This document shows, in pieces, positions 29,129-37,675 of a stretch of DNA of 64,000 nt. The stretch comes from Flavobacteriaceae bacterium NBU2973 (GTDB taxonomy: Bacteria; Bacteroidota; Bacteroidia; Flavobacteriales; Flavobacteriaceae). A model generated the notes under the pieces. It made no database searches. It saw nothing but the letters and a program-made list of their open reading frames with translations, and was not told where the DNA came from. The stretch lies in assembly GCA_026162565.1 (NCBI GenBank), contig JAOEIQ010000001.1, positions 372,001-436,000 on the forward strand, written 5' to 3'. The position numbers and the translations under genes are program-made. Positions within the stretch are counted from its first letter, which is position 1, and each line of letters opens with the position of its first letter.

Positions 29129-29599
29129 ATGTTTAGACCAAGAACTTATTCTGTCGACGAAGCGACGAAAACACTTACAAATTTCTGTGCTTATCAAGAG
29201 CGATGCCATAAAGAAGTGGTTGAAAAGCTTCAAAAAATGAATATGATTCCAGAAGCTATATCTCAAATTGTAAATACATTAATTCAAGACAATTATCTTA
29301 ACGAAGAACGGTTTGCAAAATCATTTACTCGAGGAAAATTCAAAATTAAAAAATGGGGGAAGATTAGAATTGTAAGAGAGTTAAAGTTAAGAGATATTTC
29401 AAAATATAATATTGAAATTGCACTAAAAGAAATCAATGAGGAGGAGTATTTTAATACGCTTAATGAATTAGCCGAAAAACGTTTATCGCAACTTAAAGAA
29501 CCAAATCTCTTCAAGAAGAAAAGAAAACTTTGTGATTATCTGTTATACAGAGGTTGGGAACCTAATCTGGTTTATGAAAAAGCTTCAGAATTAATTTAG
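29129..29599 (+). CDS. recX: Regulatory protein RecX
   Basis: RecX binds RecA filaments and limits their activity. The 156-residue helical protein has the three-repeat layout: FCAYQERCHKEVVEKLQKM in the first repeat, NYLNEERFAKSFTRGKFKIK in the second (a signature of the family) and a third ending LLYRGWEPNLVYEKASELI. The length is normal. recA is not in the window. Its end overlaps the converging JmjC-like gene by nine bases. Confidence 0.93.
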   Translation: MFRPRTYSVDEATKTLTNFCAYQERCHKEVVEKLQKMNMIPEAISQIVNTLIQDNYLNEERFAKSFTRGKFKIKKWGKIRIVRELKLRDISKYNIEIALKEINEEEYFNTLNELAEKRLSQLKEPNLFKKKRKLCDYLLYRGWEPNLVYEKASELI

Positions 29600-30454
29600 A
29601 TGCTTGTTGGTTTTAATTAGTGCTTGTTCGTTTTTCCAATCAATCCATTTTTGACCTTTAATACGTCGCATTAAATTATCATAATTACGCATAATAAAAA
29701 CATTGTATAAAGCTTTACCTAAATTTTTAGGGTTTCTTGCTATAGCTCTTAAACTCATTGAGAAACCTGGAGTAATATAACGCATATAATGCCAATAGCC
29801 TTCTGGCATATACAATACTTCACCATGATTAAGGTTAGCAACCCAGCCTTTAGCATTTTTAAGAGCTGGCCATTTTTTAAAATCTGGGTTTGCAAAATTA
29901 ATATCTTCTCTTGTTATGAGGGAGTGCGGAATTTTATACAAGTGTTTGTTTTGTTTCTGATCAAACAAAATACATTGCTTTTTCCCTTCAAAATGAAAAT
30001 GGAAAATATTAGCTAAATCTATATCATAATGCATAAAAGTATACGAATATCTTCCACCGAAAAAAAGCATTGGTAAGCCTTTCATTAATCGTAATCCAAA
30101 ATCTGGATAGTTAAAATCATTTTGAAGTTGTGGCACTTCTTTTAATATGTTCCACAGAAAAATTCTAAATTTAGTAGGTTCTTTTTTTAGTAAGTCTACA
30201 TAATCACTCATTTTCATGGTAGCATGAGGCTCGTTAAAATCATCCTTGTAGTCTACTGGTCTATCATCATATAAAGGAACAGTTTTATCTCCAGCTACCT
30301 CTTTCATGTATTCTAAAGTCCATTTAGAGTATGCTGGCCAGTCTTCGATAAAACGTTCAATAACCACAGGTTTTTGTGGTTTAAAATACTGCTTTATAAA
30401 CTCCTCTTTTGTGATCGTTTCAACACGAGGAATGTCTTGAAGATTTAACGACAA
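29591..30454 (-). CDS. Cupin/JmjC-like 2-oxoglutarate oxygenase-type protein
   Basis: The 287-residue cytosolic protein starts with the region typical of cupin_8 proteins (QKPVVIERFIEDWPAYSKW). Its metal site is visible: H142 and D144 in FMHYDIDLANIFHF, and H222 in MPEGYWHYMRYI. These residues form the His-x-Asp...His triad for Fe(II). Such proteins hydroxylate amino-acid side chains in proteins or other targets using 2-oxoglutarate; the substrate here is unknown. It lies upstream of recX on the other strand and downstream of bioB without obvious functional link. Confidence 0.88.
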   Translation of the reverse strand: MSLNLQDIPRVETITKEEFIKQYFKPQKPVVIERFIEDWPAYSKWTLEYMKEVAGDKTVPLYDDRPVDYKDDFNEPHATMKMSDYVDLLKKEPTKFRIFLWNILKEVPQLQNDFNYPDFGLRLMKGLPMLFFGGRYSYTFMHYDIDLANIFHFHFEGKKQCILFDQKQNKHLYKIPHSLITREDINFANPDFKKWPALKNAKGWVANLNHGEVLYMPEGYWHYMRYITPGFSMSLRAIARNPKNLGKALYNVFIMRNYDNLMRRIKGQKWIDWKNEQALIKTNKHLN

Positions 30455-30529
30455 AATTTAAAATTTAGAACATCAAAGTTAATAAAACGTTACCAAATTT
30501 TTAATAGTATAAGTTTTAAAAAGACGATT

Positions 30530-31624
30530 TTACTTTAAAACTTTAGCTTTTTGTTTTGCTTGTTCGTTACGTTCAATTGTATAATCTGGTCTTGACCATT
30601 TTGGCTTTTCTCCTAAAGCCTGATATTGAGAATCTTCGGCTTCTATAGTTTTAGGTTGCATTTTTTTAATAAATGGTTTTTGAGGATTTAAGCCTAATAA
30701 CTTAAACATTTCCATATCCTCATTTACATCAGGATTAGGAGTTGTTAATAGCTTATCACCTGCAAAAATAGAATTGGCACCAGCAAAGAAACACATAGCT
30801 TGACCTTCTCTAGTCATCTGCGTTCTTCCAGCACTTAATCGCACTTGAGTTTCTGGCATTACAATTCTAGTCGTTGCTACCATTCTAACCATGTCCCAAA
30901 TAGAAACAGGTTGTTGATCTTCTAAAGGAGTGCCTTCAACTGCAACTAATGCATTAATTGGTACAGATTCTGGTTGTGGATTTAAAGTAGCTAAAGCAAC
31001 TAACATACCTGCTCTATCTTCCTCTTTTTCTCCCATTCCAATAATACCTCCAGAGCAAACGGTTACATTTGTTTTACGCACATTATCTATGGTTTCTAAA
31101 CGGTCTTCAAAACCACGTGTAGAAATAACTTCTTTGTAGTATTCTTCAGAGGAATCTAAATTATGGTTGTAAGCATACAAGCCAGCTTCTGCTAAACGTT
31201 TTGCTTGATTTTCTGTGACCATTCCTAGTGTGCAACAAACTTCCATATCGAGTTTGTTAATAGTTCTAACCATTTCTAGTACTTGATCAAATTCAGGACC
31301 ATCTTTTACATTTCGCCAAGCAGCTCCCATACAAACCCTTGAACTACCTGATGATTTAGCACGAAGTGCTTGAGCTTTGACTTGCTGTACACTCATAAGA
31401 TCATTGCCTTCAATATCAGTATGATAACGAGCAGCTTGAGGACAATAGCCACAATCTTCTGGACAACCACCAGTTTTTATTGATAACAAAGTTGAAACTT
31501 GAACAGTATTAGGATCGTGATGTATACGATGAGTAGTTGCAGCTTCGTATAGCAATTCCATTAAGGGTTTGTTGTAGACTTCTAATATCTCTTCTTTAGT
31601 CCAATTGTGTCGTATCTCGCTCAT
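30530..31624 (-). CDS. bioB: Biotin synthase
   Basis: BioB is the radical-SAM enzyme that inserts sulfur into dethiobiotin. The CxxxCxxC of the SAM cluster is C54-C58-C61 in [13 protein letters not shown]. The cluster ligands and substrate residues recur in [20 protein letters not shown] and RLSAGRTQM. The length of 364 includes a C-terminal extension of about 35 residues beyond the core ([19 protein letters not shown]). It is transcribed alone from a TATTTTTG box at 31648-31655, separate from bioF-bioD-bioA 4-8 kb away. Confidence 0.97.
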   Translation of the reverse strand: MSEIRHNWTKEEILEVYNKPLMELLYEAATTHRIHHDPNTVQVSTLLSIKTGGCPEDCGYCPQAARYHTDIEGNDLMSVQQVKAQALRAKSSGSSRVCMGAAWRNVKDGPEFDQVLEMVRTINKLDMEVCCTLGMVTENQAKRLAEAGLYAYNHNLDSSEEYYKEVISTRGFEDRLETIDNVRKTNVTVCSGGIIGMGEKEEDRAGMLVALATLNPQPESVPINALVAVEGTPLEDQQPVSIWDMVRMVATTRIVMPETQVRLSAGRTQMTREGQAMCFFAGANSIFAGDKLLTTPNPDVNEDMEMFKLLGLNPQKPFIKKMQPKTIEAEDSQYQALGEKPKWSRPDYTIERNEQAKQKAKVLK

Positions 31625-31647
31625 AAATCTTTTGGTTAATCAATAAT

Positions 31648-31655
31648 CAAAAATA
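31648..31655 (-). promoter_or_regulatory. -7 promoter box TATTTTTG for bioB
   Basis: Minus-strand TAnnTTTG match 23 bases before the bioB start; no -33 TTTG at normal spacing and no obvious BirA-type palindrome. Confidence 0.5.
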
Positions 31656-31740
31656 CTAATTTAATAGAATTAGATCAGCTTTTACTCTAATAAATGAGCG
31701 TGTTTTAAAAATATAATTAACTTTCGGTAATTTATCGAGA

Positions 31741-32790
31741 ATGAGAAGTTTTAGAAATACAGGTAGAATCAAAGTTTTTTTTAAGGATCCCAATAAAAAA
31801 GGATTTTTTAAAATGCTAAATGAAGTACTTACACTTTGGAAACTTAAAAAGGAGTTTCCTTTCTATTATTTTAAATACGTTTACAGAAAACATGTTTCTA
31901 ATTATAAGGACTATTTAAGCACAAAAGAAGTTGTTAAGATTGGATTAAGTAAAAAATTACATAACCCAATCTATCACAAAGTAATTGAAGATAAATTAGA
32001 ATTTGCTTTACAGCACCAAATAGGAACTTTTAGAACTCCAAAGCTTGTTAGTTATAATAAAGGAATCAACTTTTATTATAATGATTCTATTCAAGAAATA
32101 TCTAATAAAAATGATTTGATAGATTTCTTCAATAAAGTGTTTACTGATACAAATTTAGAAGAACTGTTTTTTAGACCTCCTTCAGATTATGGAGGGAAAG
32201 GCTGTTTTAAATTGACTAAAAAAAATCTAAAAAGCGAAATAGATGAAATAGCCGATGATTTATTATCTGGCACTTATGTTCACAACGAAGTAGTAAAACA
32301 GCATGAAGCACTCAATAAAATACATCCTAATTCGGTAAATACAATTCGGTTGTTATCGTTTATTACTAAAACAGGAGACATAGAAATAATAGGAAGCTTT
32401 ATTAGGTTTGGGGTTGGAACAAGTGTTGTAGATAATGCATCTTCTGGAGGTATTTTTGTTGGTGTAAATATTGAAGATGGAACTTTAAAAAAGAAAGGGC
32501 ACTATTTTATTGAGTATGGCGGAGCAGAAATTTTTAAGCATCCTGAAAGCGGATTTGTTTTCGAAGGGTTTATAATTCCTTATTATGAAGAAGCTAAATC
32601 AGAAGTCAAAAAAGCTGTAAAAGCAATACCTGATAGATTTATAGGTTGGGATGTTGCTATAACACCAAGTGGTCCTACAATAATTGAATCAAATGCTGGC
32701 CCTCATTTACCAGGAAGTGATATTGCCCACGGAGGATTTTTAAAAGATAAAATTTGGCGTGATCTTTTAAAAGAATTAGACGAGGATTAA
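31741..32790 (+). CDS. Sugar-transfer-associated ATP-grasp domain protein
   Basis: The 349-residue protein has no signal peptide. From about residue 95 it shows an ATP-grasp fold: FFRPPSDYGGKGCFKL (ATP-binding loop) near residue 142, HNEVVKQHEALNKIHPNSVN near residue 182, ASSGGIFVGVNIEDG near residue 233 and the metal-binding FIGWDVAITPSGPTIIESNA near residue 300. This is the arrangement of the ATPgrasp_ST (PF14397) family, usually found with polysaccharide genes; its reaction is an ATP-dependent ligation of unknown substrates. Here it stands among biotin genes and converges with the ketoacyl synthase with a 4-base overlap. Confidence 0.87.
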   Translation: MRSFRNTGRIKVFFKDPNKKGFFKMLNEVLTLWKLKKEFPFYYFKYVYRKHVSNYKDYLSTKEVVKIGLSKKLHNPIYHKVIEDKLEFALQHQIGTFRTPKLVSYNKGINFYYNDSIQEISNKNDLIDFFNKVFTDTNLEELFFRPPSDYGGKGCFKLTKKNLKSEIDEIADDLLSGTYVHNEVVKQHEALNKIHPNSVNTIRLLSFITKTGDIEIIGSFIRFGVGTSVVDNASSGGIFVGVNIEDGTLKKKGHYFIEYGGAEIFKHPESGFVFEGFIIPYYEEAKSEVKKAVKAIPDRFIGWDVAITPSGPTIIESNAGPHLPGSDIAHGGFLKDKIWRDLLKELDED

Positions 32791-33953
32791 GCTTTCTTCA
32801 AAACGATACTCACAGCATTACCTCCAAAACCAACGGCATTGACTAGAATAGTTTCTAATTTTTCAGGAAGTTTTTCGTTACTATATGGCACAGAAATAAA
32901 CTGCTGTTTTTTTAACATATAAATAGCCATTTCTACACTTAATAGTCCTGATGCACCAAGTGTATGACCTAATTTCCATTTATTATTTGTCAGGCTAGGA
33001 CGCTTATTTTTAAAAACTTTTTTAATGGCTTTATACTCTGCTAAATCTCCTTTAATGGTTCCAGGAGTATGGGTAACAATAACATCTGAAGTTTTTAGGT
33101 TTGCAGAATCTAATGCCATCTGCATAGATTTTTGAAAACAATCAGCTTCAGTTGAAATAGAAGTGTTATTTTTTAAAATTTCGGTAGCATAACCAAACCC
33201 TCCAATGGTAGCCAAAGCGTTTTTAGACAGTCCTTTTTCTAAACAAGCAACCGAAGCTCCTTCACCTAAAACCATTGTGTTTTTAGTTTTTTTAAAATCT
33301 AAAGCACGACAAGGATATTTTATTTCGGACATTGAGGTTCTCGAAATGTCGGAGTTACTGTAGATTTTTAGAGCTTTCATTTGAGCAATTGTGAAAGGGG
33401 TTAAAGGTGCTTCACTACCTCCAACCAAAAAGGTATCAGACATTCCAGAGTTAATCCAAGCAATTCCATTTAACATCGCATGTAATGCTGTTGAGCATGT
33501 TATTGAATGCGAAATTTCAGGACCATTGGTTTGTAAATCATGAGCTACCCAAGAGGAAATATTTCCTAAAGTAGTAGTAGGTGAACTTAAAGTTTTTGCT
33601 TGATCTGAATTTAAAAAATCTTGATAATAGGATTCAAATAAGGATGTTGCACCACGAGATGAACCAATATTAATCCCAAAATTATCTGAAGCTTTCCAAT
33701 TAGCATTTTTAATAGCTAATCGAGAAGCATACATAGCATATAAAACGGAGTTATCTAATGTTTTATATTTAGAATTTTCTTGCCTTAATTTTTCAATTAA
33801 TAGGTTACTTTCTTGAGATAATTCTGCAACTAAATCAGTATCATTTTTAGTAATAAAATGACGATTGTTTAGGTAGTTATTCCAAATAGAATCGTAAGTA
33901 TTTCCTAAAGGAGAAATTGATGAAACTGCAGTTATAGAGATAGGCTCTTTCAA
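32787..33953 (-). CDS. Beta-ketoacyl-ACP synthase-like protein of the biotin region
   Basis: A 388-residue thiolase-fold enzyme related to FabF. All three catalytic residues are visible: Cys in SITCSTALHAML near residue 150, His in VIVTHTPGTIKGD near residue 291 and His in WKLGHTLGASGLL near residue 328. It is shorter than FabF (about 412 residues) and diverged in the loop GGSEAPLTPF. In flavobacteria a ketoacyl synthase of this kind is usually near bioA/D/F, which suggests a dedicated role in building the pimelate chain. That is inference; a role in another acyl pathway cannot be excluded. It has its own promoter box. Confidence 0.88.
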   Translation of the reverse strand: MKEPISITAVSSISPLGNTYDSIWNNYLNNRHFITKNDTDLVAELSQESNLLIEKLRQENSKYKTLDNSVLYAMYASRLAIKNANWKASDNFGINIGSSRGATSLFESYYQDFLNSDQAKTLSSPTTTLGNISSWVAHDLQTNGPEISHSITCSTALHAMLNGIAWINSGMSDTFLVGGSEAPLTPFTIAQMKALKIYSNSDISRTSMSEIKYPCRALDFKKTKNTMVLGEGASVACLEKGLSKNALATIGGFGYATEILKNNTSISTEADCFQKSMQMALDSANLKTSDVIVTHTPGTIKGDLAEYKAIKKVFKNKRPSLTNNKWKLGHTLGASGLLSVEMAIYMLKKQQFISVPYSNEKLPEKLETILVNAVGFGGNAVSIVLKKA

Positions 33954-33969
33954 GTAATTTTATTTTCAG

Positions 33970-33977
33970 CAAAAGTA
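33970..33977 (-). promoter_or_regulatory. -7 promoter box TACTTTTG for the ketoacyl synthase gene
   Basis: Minus-strand TAnnTTTG match, 16 bases before the start codon. Confidence 0.5.
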
Positions 33978-34059
33978 AGATTAATGACTATAAAAAAGTA
34001 ACTTGTAACAAGATTATTAAAAAACATACTTATAAAGTATAGAAAGCGATATATCAAAG

Positions 34060-35145
34060 ATGATTAAGAAAATTTTACTTATTGGAGGACTTCTTTTACT
34101 AGCTGTAATTATAATGGGGGCAGTTGGTGTTTATTACTTTAAGTCCGATAAAATGGTTGTTCTTAATTTTATAAAAGACAATCCAGATAAGGCGTCTATT
34201 AAACTCGTTAGAAACGATTCGGTATTAGCTAATATTAATTCTAATAGAATTCAACCACTAGCGAGTACAGTAAAATTAATAGTAACTATTGAGTATGCTG
34301 AACAGGCAGCTGCAGGAATTATCAATCCTGATGAGCTAATTGATTTAAATGAGTTAGATGTTTTTTATGTAGAGAATTCTGATGGAGGAGCGCATCTTGC
34401 TTGGTTAAAATATTCAGCTTCTGAAATTGTAGACAATAAAGTATCTGTTAGAGATATTGCAAAAGGGATGATTCTATTTAGCTCTAATGCTAATACCGAA
34501 TGGTTGAGTAAACGACTTGGTTTAGAAAATATTAATAAACGATTAGTCAGTTTAGAGATGATTAATCATTCTGAAATTTATTATTTGGTATCCTCATTAT
34601 TTGTTGGTAAAGAATTATTTCCGGATTTAAAAAATAAAGAATTAGAAGAAGCTATGAGAAATCTATCTACAGTAGATTATATCAAATCAACAGAGCGAAT
34701 TCATGAAAAATTATTGAATGATCCAAGTTATAAAAACGACAGAGGAGATCGTGCTTTGAATATTCAAAAAGTATGGTCTGATAATTTACCAGCATCAACA
34801 ACTTCAGAGTATGTTGAGTTATTAAAAAAGATAAATTCTAGAACCTATTTTTCTGAAGACACACAGAAATATCTAGATGAGATTTTAGAGTTTTTGTTAG
34901 AAAACCCTAGAAATAGACAGTGGTTAGAACATGCTGGAATGAAAGGCGGCTCAACCGCTTTTGTGCTGACCAAAGCGTTTTATGCAACCGATAAAAAAGG
35001 AAACAAAACAGAGTTAGCGTATTTTTTGAAAGGTCTAGATTATTTAGAAACCCAAAAAATACAAGGTAGTATGAATGCCTTTGAGTTGGCAATTCTTACT
35101 GATTCAGAGTTTAGAGATTTATTACAAACTACACTAAAAAAATAA
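34060..35145 (+). CDS. Membrane-anchored serine hydrolase, class A beta-lactamase fold
   Basis: The 361-residue protein has an N-terminal membrane anchor (residues 4-26). The active-site SxxK is S69-T-V-K72 (PLASTVKL), a SSNAN motif near residue 148 takes the place of the SDN loop, and KGGST near residue 288 takes the place of the KTG strand. It therefore belongs to the penicillin-binding/beta-lactamase superfamily and should act on peptides or esters in the periplasm. It is longer than true class A beta-lactamases and resistance activity should not be assumed. It is the only plus-strand gene between the ketoacyl synthase and bioA. Confidence 0.85.
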   Translation: MIKKILLIGGLLLLAVIIMGAVGVYYFKSDKMVVLNFIKDNPDKASIKLVRNDSVLANINSNRIQPLASTVKLIVTIEYAEQAAAGIINPDELIDLNELDVFYVENSDGGAHLAWLKYSASEIVDNKVSVRDIAKGMILFSSNANTEWLSKRLGLENINKRLVSLEMINHSEIYYLVSSLFVGKELFPDLKNKELEEAMRNLSTVDYIKSTERIHEKLLNDPSYKNDRGDRALNIQKVWSDNLPASTTSEYVELLKKINSRTYFSEDTQKYLDEILEFLLENPRNRQWLEHAGMKGGSTAFVLTKAFYATDKKGNKTELAYFLKGLDYLETQKIQGSMNAFELAILTDSEFRDLLQTTLKK

Positions 35146-35174
35146 ATCATGCAGCTCTCGTAGAGGGAAATTAA

Positions 35175-35262
35175 TGTCATTCTGAACGAGTGAAACGAAG
35201 TGAAGAATCTTTGTTTTTTAATTTTGGATATCCTTCAGTCACTCTGTTCCTTCAGAATGACA
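35175..35262. repeat. Large inverted pair of REP-like repeats at the bioA 3' end
   Basis: TGTCATTCTGAA (35175-35186) and its exact complement TTCAGAATGACA (35251-35262) frame an 88-base inverted structure, with inner TGAAGAAT and matching ATCCTTCA segments. The right arm overlaps bioA: its TCATTCTGA encodes the last Ser-Phe and the TGA stop. It sits between the converging serine hydrolase and bioA. Confidence 0.85.
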
Positions 35263-36523
35263 AACTATCTAATACTTCCTCAATAACGTGATACACTTTC
35301 TGTAATTCAGCTTCACTAATTATATAAGGCACTTGAATGTAAATGGTATTGCCTAGCGGTCTTAAAAATACACCTCGATCCATAAAGAATTTTAATAGTT
35401 TATCACGTAAATCACCATAACGTTCCATTTTAGTGTTAAGGTCAATAGCAAATACAACTCCTAATTGTCTAGTGGATTTTACTTTTGAGTGTGATTGTAT
35501 CTGTTCATTGAACTTTAGATGCGATTTTATAATGTGTTTGATATTATTTTGAATACCATCAGATCGTAATAGCTCTATTCCAGCGATAGCTGCAGCACAT
35601 GCTATTGGATTTCCAGAGTAGGTATGGCAATGAAAAAATCCTTTAGCCATGTCATTACTTAAAAAAGCATCATAAACATCTTGTGTACAAGAAGTGATTG
35701 CCATTGGTACTAAACCTGCAGTTAGGGCTTTACTCAAACAAATAATATCTGGTTTTGTTTCTATATAATCTGATGCAAAATAGCGTCCTGTCTTTCCAAA
35801 ACCTGTCATTACTTCATCAGCGATAGTTAAAATATTATGGGTTTTACAAAATTTAAGAATAGTGTTTAAACCATTAGCATCATGAATGGTCATTCCAGCA
35901 GCTCCTTGCAATAAGGGTTCGTATATAAATCCAGCTATTTTATGTTTTGATGTATAGTCTTTTAATGTGTCAAAAATATCTTGATGATTTGCTCCATTTG
36001 GTGTTGGTATGCGTTTTACATCAATTAAAAAATCCTCAAAAGGGCCATTGTAAACAGATAATCCTGAAACACTCATAGCTCCAAATGTGTCACCATGAAA
36101 TCCATTTTCAAAAGCAATAAATGTAGAACGCTTTTCATTTTTATTAAAATAGTATTGAAGCGCCATTTTTATTCCTGCTTCAACAGCAGTAGAACCATTG
36201 TCGTTAAAAAATAGTTTATTCTGACCTTTGGGTAATATTTTAATAAGTTCTTCAGATAATCTAACAGCAGGTTCATGCGTAAAATCACTAAACATAATTT
36301 GGTCTAGTTGCTGCATTTGCTGATAGGTCTTTTCAATAATATAGTCGTTACAATGACCATACATGCACGTGTACCATGATGAAATGGCGTCAATATATTC
36401 ATTACCATTTTCATCAATTAATAGACAACCTTTTGCTTTTACAATCGCAATGCTGTCTGGCTGCAATTGGTGCTGCTTTAAAGGATGCCAAAGGTGCTTT
36501 TTGTCGCGTTCTTTTAAACTCAT
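35252..36523 (-). CDS. bioA: Adenosylmethionine-8-amino-7-oxononanoate aminotransferase
   Basis: BioA converts KAPA to DAPA using SAM as amino donor. The 423-residue class III PLP enzyme has substrate residues in DAISSWYTCMYGH (45-57), the phosphate site FFNDNGSTAVEAGIKM (106-120), the cofactor Asp in LTIADEVMTGFGKTGRYF and the pyridoxal lysine K265 in ICLSKALTAG. The C-terminus ends SLSF, with the last two residues and the TGA stop lying inside a REP-like repeat, so the original end may have been replaced. It follows bioD with a GIY-YIG gene and repeats between (534 bases), which may weaken operon linkage. Confidence 0.97.
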   Translation of the reverse strand: MSLKERDKKHLWHPLKQHQLQPDSIAIVKAKGCLLIDENGNEYIDAISSWYTCMYGHCNDYIIEKTYQQMQQLDQIMFSDFTHEPAVRLSEELIKILPKGQNKLFFNDNGSTAVEAGIKMALQYYFNKNEKRSTFIAFENGFHGDTFGAMSVSGLSVYNGPFEDFLIDVKRIPTPNGANHQDIFDTLKDYTSKHKIAGFIYEPLLQGAAGMTIHDANGLNTILKFCKTHNILTIADEVMTGFGKTGRYFASDYIETKPDIICLSKALTAGLVPMAITSCTQDVYDAFLSNDMAKGFFHCHTYSGNPIACAAAIAGIELLRSDGIQNNIKHIIKSHLKFNEQIQSHSKVKSTRQLGVVFAIDLNTKMERYGDLRDKLLKFFMDRGVFLRPLGNTIYIQVPYIISEAELQKVYHVIEEVLDSLSF

Positions 36524-36530
36524 ACATATT

Positions 36531-36549
36531 TCCTGCGAAAGCAGGAATC
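36531..36549. repeat. Short palindromic repeat TCCTGCGAAAGCAGGAATC
   Basis: TCCTGC pairs with GCAGGA around GAAA. It lies 8 bases upstream of the bioA start and is of a different family from the adjacent TCAT...CTGAA repeats. Confidence 0.7.
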
Positions 36550-36573
36550 TTTTTTAATTTATTCCTATATGTC

Positions 36574-36725
36574 GTCATTCCGAAAGGACGTTGAGGTACT
36601 CGAAACGTGTTTCGGAATCTCATCTGCTTGTATGACTCTGAAATAAATTCAGAGTGACGTTTAGTTTTTTATTTGTCATGCTGAACTTACTTGTGCTGAA
36701 CTGGTTTCAGTATTTCAGCATCTCA
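36574..36725. repeat. Cluster of three REP-like repeats downstream of the GIY-YIG gene
   Basis: Three palindromic units lie in tandem: GTCATTCCGAA (36574-36584) with TTTCGGAATCTCAT (36610-36623); ACTCTGAA (36635-36642) with TTCAGAGTGACGT (36648-36660), in opposite orientation; and TGTCATGCTGAACTT (36674-36688) with ATTTCAGCATCTCAT (36711-36725). All fit the family seen at 35175 and inside bioF. The 208-base gap between bioA and the GIY-YIG gene is almost entirely made of these repeats and the palindrome at 36531. Confidence 0.85.
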
Positions 36726-36731
36726 TTTTAG

Positions 36732-37010
36732 TTAGTAATCTAATGTTTTTAGAGTTGGATTCGAAGTTTTAATTAAATTAATTTTCCATTCTTTATGCCA
36801 ATTTTTCAATTGTTTTTCTCTTGCTATTGCTTGCTCAATATCTGTAAATACTTCAAAATAAACTAAATCTTTCGTGTTATATTTTTTAGTGAATTTTGAA
36901 GCTTTTTCTTCATAATGTTCAGCTAAACGTTTTGTTAAATTAGCAGTTACTCCTATGTAAAAAGTCGTTCTATATGTATTAGTTAATATATATACGAAAC
37001 TGTTTTTCAT
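36732..37010 (-). CDS. Small GIY-YIG nuclease domain protein between repeats
   Basis: A 92-residue protein consisting only of a GIY-YIG domain (UPF0213/COG2827 type). The two-strand signature is YIL (7-9) and YIG (18-20); the catalytic Arg is R28 in TKRLAEH and the Glu is E65 in AIAREKQLKNW. All key residues are present, so it may be an active endonuclease of unknown target. It sits inside the biotin operon between bioD and bioA, with repeat units immediately on both sides (36574-36725 and 37021-37070). It has no role in biotin synthesis by family; the setting suggests an inserted, repeat-associated cassette. Confidence 0.88.
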   Translation of the reverse strand: MKNSFVYILTNTYRTTFYIGVTANLTKRLAEHYEEKASKFTKKYNTKDLVYFEVFTDIEQAIAREKQLKNWHKEWKINLIKTSNPTLKTLDY

Positions 37011-37020
37011 AATTTATGCG

Positions 37021-37070
37021 ACTCTGAATCACATTTCGATAAACTCAATGTCAAAGTTCAGGGTGACGTT
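37021..37070. repeat. REP-like repeat spanning the bioD stop codon
   Basis: ACTCTGAATCACATTTCG (from 37021) and the outer arm TTCAGGGTGACGTT (37048-37061) form an imperfect inverted unit of the same family. On the minus strand TCACCCTGA encodes the last Ser-Pro of BioD and its TGA stop. Confidence 0.75.
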
Positions 37071-37675
37071 AATTTGCTTTTAAAAAGTTCTGCATATTCC
37101 TTAATGACATTTCTATCAAAATAAGGCTCATCGTTAATACGTCCTATAACGGCTACATTTGTCATTTTTTGAATAATATCTTCAGTGGTTTTATGTTCAT
37201 TTCCACTGTATATTATTGAGACATCAAACCCTTTTTCTTGTAATAGTTTTACAGTAAGTAGTGTGTGATTAATACTTCCTAAATAATGTCTAGATATAAC
37301 AATAACTTTATAATTAGGCTTTATAATATCTAGTATTGTTTTCGAATTATTAAGAGGAACTAGTAACCCTCCAGCACCTTCAATTATTAAATTGTTTTTT
37401 GTATTTGGAGTTTTTATGTCTTTAAGTTGAATTGAAACACCATCAATATCTGCTGCTGCATGTGGACTCATAGGTGTTTTTAAAGCATAACTGTTTTTAT
37501 GAAATACAGATTTAGAATTAGATACCAATCGCTCTACTTTTTTAGTATCGCAATTATCCAACTCACCTGCTTGTACAGGTTTCCAATAGTCAGCTTCAAG
37601 TGCTTCAACTAAAACAGCTGAAGCAATTGTTTTACCTACATCTGTTGAGATTCCTGTTACAAAGTATGTTGTCAT
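37058..37675 (-). CDS. bioD: Dethiobiotin synthetase
   Basis: BioD closes the ureido ring of dethiobiotin from DAPA, CO2 and ATP. The 205-residue protein opens with the P-loop VTGISTDVGKT (6-16) and carries YWKPVQAGE near residue 30 and the IIEGAGGLLVPLN switch region near residue 98. The start ATG overlaps the stop of the upstream DUF2007 reading frame as ATGA, indicating translational coupling. The last residues (SKLTSP) and the stop are encoded by a REP-like repeat, so the natural C-terminus may have been altered. Confidence 0.96.
   Translation of the reverse strand: MTTYFVTGISTDVGKTIASAVLVEALEADYWKPVQAGELDNCDTKKVERLVSNSKSVFHKNSYALKTPMSPHAAADIDGVSIQLKDIKTPNTKNNLIIEGAGGLLVPLNNSKTILDIIKPNYKVIVISRHYLGSINHTLLTVKLLQEKGFDVSIIYSGNEHKTTEDIIQKMTNVAVIGRINDEPYFDRNVIKEYAELFKSKLTSP

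Noticed and set aside
36414-36623. Open frame of 69 codons on the minus strand upstream of and overlapping bioA
   Set aside because: Its N-terminal half is a translation of REP-like repeats (RNTFRVPQRPFGMTTYR) and the rest overlaps bioA in another frame.
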